Shown here piece by piece: positions 14,115 to 16,232 of a stretch of 16,232 nucleotides of DNA. Made by a program: the position numbers and the translations under genes. The stretch's first letter is position 1; each line of letters starts with the position of its first letter. Source of the stretch: JASJGK01 sp033791585 (GTDB lineage Bacteria; SAR324; XYD2-FULL-50-16); NCBI GenBank assembly GCA_033791585.1, contig JASJGK010000187.1, forward strand, positions 1 through 16,232, given 5' to 3'. The notes beneath the pieces are model-generated. The model saw only the letters and a list, made by a program, of their open reading frames with translations, was not told the origin of the DNA and ran no database searches.

Positions 14115-16016
14115 TTAACTGGGGTTTGCTCTGGTTAAAGCTGTTTTGATGATCGAATCTAACATGTCCCCGTAGCTTTTTCCGCCTATTTTTGCCATTT
14201 TTGCTAAATGCCCATCCCAGCACCAACCAGGGTTTGGATTTACCTCAAGCAATTTAGGGTTGCCTTGGGAATCCAGTCTCCAATCAAACCGACAATAGTC
14301 TCTACATTCCAATCTTTTAAATAAGGTAATGCTAGCATCTGTTATCACTTTTTCCGCATGAGGGTCCAAAAAAACGGGAATCGAGTCTATCTTTCCATAG
14401 GGCGAATCTGGCTGCCATTTTGCTTCATAGCCACAAATTTGGGGATAACCATTGGGTAGACTGGAGTAATCCTCTTCGATTAAAGGCAGCATTATTAATT
14501 CGCTATCTGGGTTTCCAATTAAACCAAAGCTGATGTCTTTCCCAGGTAAAAATTCCTCAATTAAAAAGGGCCTATCAAAGCCCTGTTGACCACGAACACG
14601 GCCTATTCCCTCCATTAAATCCTCCATATTAAATACAACACTGCCCATGTTAATCCCAAAACTGGAATCACCCATATTGGGTTTGATGATAACAGGAAAA
14701 GAGATCGGCAACTCAATGGCGTTATCTTCTGGCTGCACTAAAAAAGCTTGGGGCACAGGTATCCCTAGTTCTCGAGCAGTGCCCCTTACTAAGGATTTAT
14801 CATAGCAAAATGCTAAAGATTGCGGCCCTGCGCCTGAGTAAGGGATGCCTAAAACCTCTAGCAGTGCTGGAACATGAAGCTCAGACCGAGCGTCATTGTT
14901 AAACCCTTCATCACAAAAGTTTAAAATTAAGTCTCGCTTGCCTTTCAAGCTAGTTAGTTTGTTTATTAATTGTTCGTGGTCATCAATATAATCAAATGAG
15001 TAACCCTTCAAAGAGTTTAATGCCGTTTTTAGCCGATTCAAGGTCATCAAATCATCATCGTCGAAAACAGACCCAGGCTTAATGATATCCAGTTTTCTGG
15101 GGTCACCTAAAAGTACAGAAATTTTTGAAATCTTGTTAATATTTTTTTTCTTAACTTGGGTCCAACTTTTATTTGCTGTGGCTATTACAATATGTCTTTT
15201 TCCCATCATGCCTAGATCACTATGTTTTGAGGGGTCCAGCACAATGGGTTTCATAAACTCAAATTCACTAAAGCCTGCCAGGGCTAAAAGGCTTGCTAAT
15301 TCCTTGGTATTATATAGCCGCTCCGCATAAAACTGATCGGCGACTACACCCTTTCGAATATCGGTAATTACCTCTCGAGAAATTAACTTTTGGCCATCTC
15401 TGGACAAGGCTCTTTCTCTACAAACAAACATTTGTTTGTTGATCCACTCCCAAGAACGAGGCTCAAAGTTTTTGCGTAAAAAATCCCCATCTGAAACATC
15501 AAGAAGAATGTTCCCAGTTGGTTTTAGGGCGTTAAAAGCCTCTCTTAAAACAATAAGATCTTCTTCTTGGCTTTCAAAATAGCCAAATGAGTTGCCAAGG
15601 ATGCAAATATAGTCAAATTTGTCGGGCCCAAAAGGTAGTTTCCGAACATCACCCTCTTTAAAAGAAATGGAAAGGCCTTCTTTTTTTGTGCGGTTTCGCG
15701 CCTTTTGAATCAAATATCGGCTGCGGTCCATACCGGTAACATTAAAACCTCGTTTCCCCCACTCCAAACTGTGTCGGCCTTGGCCGCAGCAAAGGTCTAA
15801 AATAAGATCTTCTGGATCAATGCTCAGGTACTTTGTGAAGGAATCAACCTCAAGTTTAGTGATCTGGTCATCTTCAACCACGTCTCCATCGGTTTTAAGA
15901 TACATAGAGTTAAAAATCCGATTCCACCAATCAGGTTTAACGTAGTTTTCTAAGGTGGTTACAGGACCTAGACTAATCTTTTGATTTTTAACCGATTTTT
16001 CTTTTGTAGCTTCCAT
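14115..16016 (-). CDS. Fusion of SAM-dependent methyltransferase and D-Ala-D-Ala-ligase-like ATP-grasp enzyme
   Basis: Residues about 30-280 of this 633-residue cytoplasmic protein form a class I methyltransferase: SAM motif LILDLCCGQGRHS (71-83), the acidic MDRS after strand 2 (96-99), EGDVRKLPF (121-129) and GNSFGYF (141-147). A Lys-rich linker (about 284-296) leads to an ATP-grasp unit (about 297-633) like D-Ala-D-Ala ligase: GIPYSGAG, FPVIIKPNMGDSSFG (440-454), LIEEFLPGKD (485-494), and metal ligands D578, E591 and N593 with the same spacing (13 and 2) as in Ddl. Two things differ from cell-wall Ddl: the Tyr of the EAKY motif is Trp534, and the usual acceptor segment after the NxxPG motif is PGWCWDGHL. 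A modified amino acid or peptide-like product is therefore more likely than D-Ala-D-Ala. The start has GGAGAG eight bases upstream. No biosynthetic partner gene is visible, and the substrate is unknown. Confidence 0.87.
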   Translation of the reverse strand: MEATKEKSVKNQKISLGPVTTLENYVKPDWWNRIFNSMYLKTDGDVVEDDQITKLEVDSFTKYLSIDPEDLILDLCCGQGRHSLEWGKRGFNVTGMDRSRYLIQKARNRTKKEGLSISFKEGDVRKLPFGPDKFDYICILGNSFGYFESQEEDLIVLREAFNALKPTGNILLDVSDGDFLRKNFEPRSWEWINKQMFVCRERALSRDGQKLISREVITDIRKGVVADQFYAERLYNTKELASLLALAGFSEFEFMKPIVLDPSKHSDLGMMGKRHIVIATANKSWTQVKKKNINKISKISVLLGDPRKLDIIKPGSVFDDDDLMTLNRLKTALNSLKGYSFDYIDDHEQLINKLTSLKGKRDLILNFCDEGFNNDARSELHVPALLEVLGIPYSGAGPQSLAFCYDKSLVRGTARELGIPVPQAFLVQPEDNAIELPISFPVIIKPNMGDSSFGINMGSVVFNMEDLMEGIGRVRGQQGFDRPFLIEEFLPGKDISFGLIGNPDSELIMLPLIEEDYSSLPNGYPQICGYEAKWQPDSPYGKIDSIPVFLDPHAEKVITDASITLFKRLECRDYCRFDWRLDSQGNPKLLEVNPNPGWCWDGHLAKMAKIGGKSYGDMLDSIIKTALTRANPS

Positions 16017-16044
16017 TTCTGTCTCTCCAAATTGGTGAAATGAG

Positions 16045-16056
16045 GATCAATTGATC
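16045..16056. repeat. 12-base palindrome upstream of the methyltransferase-ligase gene
   Basis: GATCAATTGATC is a perfect palindrome about 29 bases upstream of the start codon, within the probable leader or promoter. It could be an operator. A 12-base AT-rich palindrome can also arise by chance. The rest of 16017-16232 is AT-rich with no convincing promoter pair or reading frame. Confidence 0.3.
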
Positions 16057-16232
16057 TTACAAAGTAAAAATTAAGTCAATATAAAAAATCACTCTAAGTT
16101 TAAGAAAATTTTACCAGTATTTTTTTAGGTCATTATAACCCAAAAATCCTAGACCTTTTATCAACTATTTTCAAAGTTTAGACATTTTTCAAAGATGCCT
16201 TAAGTTACCATTTTTTTTTGAAAAACAAACCT

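Noticed and set aside
16060..16090. TTGACT on the minus strand as a -35 box for the methyltransferase-ligase gene
   Set aside because: The nearest -10-like hexamer, TAAGAT, is only 14 bases away, too close for a normal sigma-70 promoter.

Overview
The window looks like chromosomal DNA of a motile, Gram-negative, fairly AT-rich bacterium. The signs are a chemoreceptor fragment, a secreted protein, inner-membrane Cache and CHASE3 sensors, a CheB/CheR protein, and a sigma-54 activator with a matching -24/-12 promoter. No marker gene fixes the taxon. A Bdellovibrionota, 'delta'-like or gammaproteobacterial origin fits, but this is only an impression. I saw no rRNA, tRNA, CRISPR array, insertion sequence or phage gene.

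Left part, + strand: the window opens with the last 61 codons of a probable chemoreceptor (1-187). After a 266-base gap with hairpins and a possible promoter comes a tight five-gene run (454-9957) with gaps of only +10, -4, -8 and +20 bases. It encodes (i) a secreted protein built from eight short helical repeats, (ii) a 1386-residue membrane hybrid histidine kinase (Cache, two HAMP, GAF, kinase, three receivers), (iii) a CheB-CheR fusion with no receiver domain, (iv) a soluble REC-kinase-REC protein and (v) a membrane-anchored protein with two CHASE3-like domains and no output domain. Together they look like one multi-step phosphorelay with a built-in methylation/demethylation pair and periplasmic sensing parts. 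There is no CheA, CheW or DNA-binding output gene in the window.

Middle: a convergent junction (9958-10010) separates that operon from a minus-strand AcoR-type sigma-54 activator (10011-11783). Divergent from it is an AldB/ExaC-type aldehyde dehydrogenase (12186-13706). The intergenic region holds a perfect 9+9 base palindrome, a related half-site 30 bases away and a good sigma-54 promoter at 12088-12103. That promoter lies inside a longer reading frame and shows that the dehydrogenase starts at 12186. This pair is a standard aldehyde/ethanol/acetoin oxidation module.

Right part: after a long hairpin terminator and an unusual 140-base pyrimidine-rich tract, the minus strand carries a 633-residue fusion of a SAM-dependent methyltransferase and a D-Ala-D-Ala-ligase-like ATP-grasp enzyme (14115-16016). 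Its metal-binding residues are intact but its acceptor pocket is changed. The last 216 bases are AT-rich upstream DNA of this gene.

The most unusual items are the internally duplicated repeat protein, the receiver-less CheB-CheR fusion next to a kinase with a Gln/Glu-rich duplicated coiled coil, the output-less double CHASE3 protein, and the methyltransferase-ligase fusion.
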